From: an uncultured Oscillibacter sp.
GTDB lineage: Bacteria > Bacillota_A > Clostridia > Oscillospirales > Oscillospiraceae
Length of the DNA: 5,631 bases
Direction of reading: 5' to 3'
NCBI GenBank assembly: GCA_902462475.1
Contig: CABQCB010000129.1
Coordinates: 1-5,631, forward strand
In this document: in pieces, positions 5,029 to 5,631 of the stretch
Layout of the letters: each line of letters opens with the position of its first letter
Position numbering within the stretch: the stretch's first letter is position 1
The notes under the pieces: model-generated
Told to the model about the DNA's origin: nothing
The model's database searches: none
What the model saw: the letters and a program-made list of their open reading frames with translations, nothing else
Made by a program: the position numbers and the translations under genes

Positions 5029-5631
5029 ATGACCCAGAAAAAGCTCCTTTTCATTGTAAACCCGCGGGCCGGGCGCAGCAAATCCCGCAGTCCGCTGTTT
5101 GACGTGATCGCGCTTTGCTCGGAGGCAGGCTATCTCATCTCCGTCCACAAGACCACCGCCCCCGGAGACGCCGCCCAAACCGCCCAGCGGGAGGGCGGCA
5201 ACTACGATCTGGTGGTGGCCGTTGGCGGCGACGGCACCCTCAACGAGGTCATCACCGGCCTGATGAACCTGGAGCAGCGGCCTTTGCTGGGCTACCTGCC
5301 CCAGGGCAGCACCAACGACTTTGCCGCCAGTCTCCATATTTCCGACCACCCGGTCACCGCCGCCATGTCCATGCTGCGAAGCACGCCCCGGGCCCTGGAC
5401 ATCGGCCGGTGGAACGAGCGCAGCTTTGTATATGTAGCCTCCTTCGGTGCGTTCACCCGCACCTCCTACGCCGCCTCCCAGGCCGCCAAAAACGCCCTGG
5501 GGCACTTTGCCTATATTCTGGAGGGCGTCAAGGATCTCAACACCCTGCGGCCCTATCACATCCGCCTGACGGCGGACGGCGAGGTGCTGGACGGAGACTA
5601 CCTGTTCGGCGCCGTGTGCAACTCCACCTCC
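5029..5631 (+). CDS. YegS/BmrU-type lipid (diacylglycerol) kinase, N-terminal part (runs off right edge)
   Basis: The frame is open from the ATG at 5029 to the window edge: 201 codons with no stop, so the C terminus is missing (the family is usually about 290-320 residues). It begins MTQKKLLFIVNPRAGR, the typical N-terminal strand and nucleotide-site loop of the DAGK catalytic domain. It then has VVAVGGDGTLNEVI with the catalytic-domain signature GGDGT at 66-70, and GYLPQGSTNDFA (88-99), the clostridial-style variant of the P-x-GT-x-NDFA motif. LDIGRW (about 124-129) marks the switch to the second domain. Such enzymes phosphorylate diacylglycerol or related lipids with ATP at the inner face of the membrane, recycling lipid in phospholipid or teichoic-acid metabolism. 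The exact lipid cannot be read from the sequence. The start is supported by AGGAGG (5017-5022) 6 bases upstream and by a promoter just ahead. The gene faces away from the AI-2E gene. Confidence 0.94.
   Translation, partial: MTQKKLLFIVNPRAGRSKSRSPLFDVIALCSEAGYLISVHKTTAPGDAAQTAQREGGNYDLVVAVGGDGTLNEVITGLMNLEQRPLLGYLPQGSTNDFAASLHISDHPVTAAMSMLRSTPRALDIGRWNERSFVYVASFGAFTRTSYAASQAAKNALGHFAYILEGVKDLNTLRPYHIRLTADGEVLDGDYLFGAVCNSTS

Noticed and set aside
4993..5559. A 188-codon minus-strand frame opposite the lipid kinase
   Set aside because: It is the in-register antisense shadow of the kinase (glycine- and valine-rich, no family features). The plus-strand kinase has motifs, a ribosome binding site and a promoter.
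1..5631. CRISPR array, tRNA or rRNA genes, insertion sequences, phage or attachment sites
   Set aside because: I saw no regularly spaced repeats, no cloverleaf-like or rRNA-like sequence, no transposase or integrase frames and no terminal repeats. Apart from the intergenic regions described, the window is filled by normal coding sequence.

Overview
The window is a G+C-rich stretch of bacterial chromosome. Its strong AGGAGG-type ribosome binding sites, sigma-A-type promoters, lipoprotein signal and GCC/GGC/CTG-heavy codon use suggest a high-GC Gram-positive anaerobe of the Oscillospiraceae kind (Flavonifractor/Oscillibacter-like). That placement is inference from style and gene content; no marker gene is present.

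Layout. (1) Bases 1-3488, minus strand, read right to left: an oligopeptide/dipeptide-type ABC importer operon. It consists of a lipoprotein substrate-binding protein (3488-1962), a first permease (1910-960), a second permease (963-154) and the first 51 codons of an ATPase that runs off the left edge (154-1). Stop and start codons overlap at both downstream junctions, so the permeases and ATPase look translationally coupled. A 51-base gap with a perfect hairpin separates the binding protein from the permeases. (2) Bases 3489-3672: a 184-base intergenic region dense in signals. It holds a good promoter (TTGCAA-17-TACAAT) whose -35 lies in a perfect 21-bp inverted repeat. An 11-bp-arm terminator-like hairpin with a T6 tract follows, starting essentially at the predicted transcript 5' end, and then two smaller hairpins and a possible 17-codon leader ORF. 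(3) Bases 4911-3673, minus strand: a complete AI-2E family membrane protein. (4) Bases 4912-5028: a divergent promoter region in which two opposite promoters appear to share one self-complementary -35 hexamer, each with a 17-bp spacer. (5) Base 5029 to the right edge, plus strand: the first 201 codons of a YegS/BmrU-type lipid (diacylglycerol) kinase.

How it works together. The binding protein captures a peptide or similar ligand outside the membrane, the two permeases form the channel and the ATPase powers uptake. The arrangement suggests the operon is regulated early in its leader, and that the hairpin after the binding-protein gene favours more binding protein than permease. The AI-2E protein and the lipid kinase form a separate divergent pair whose shared promoter core should make their initiation mutually exclusive at any moment. 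The genes belong to known families; the unusual content is in the two intergenic regulatory regions.
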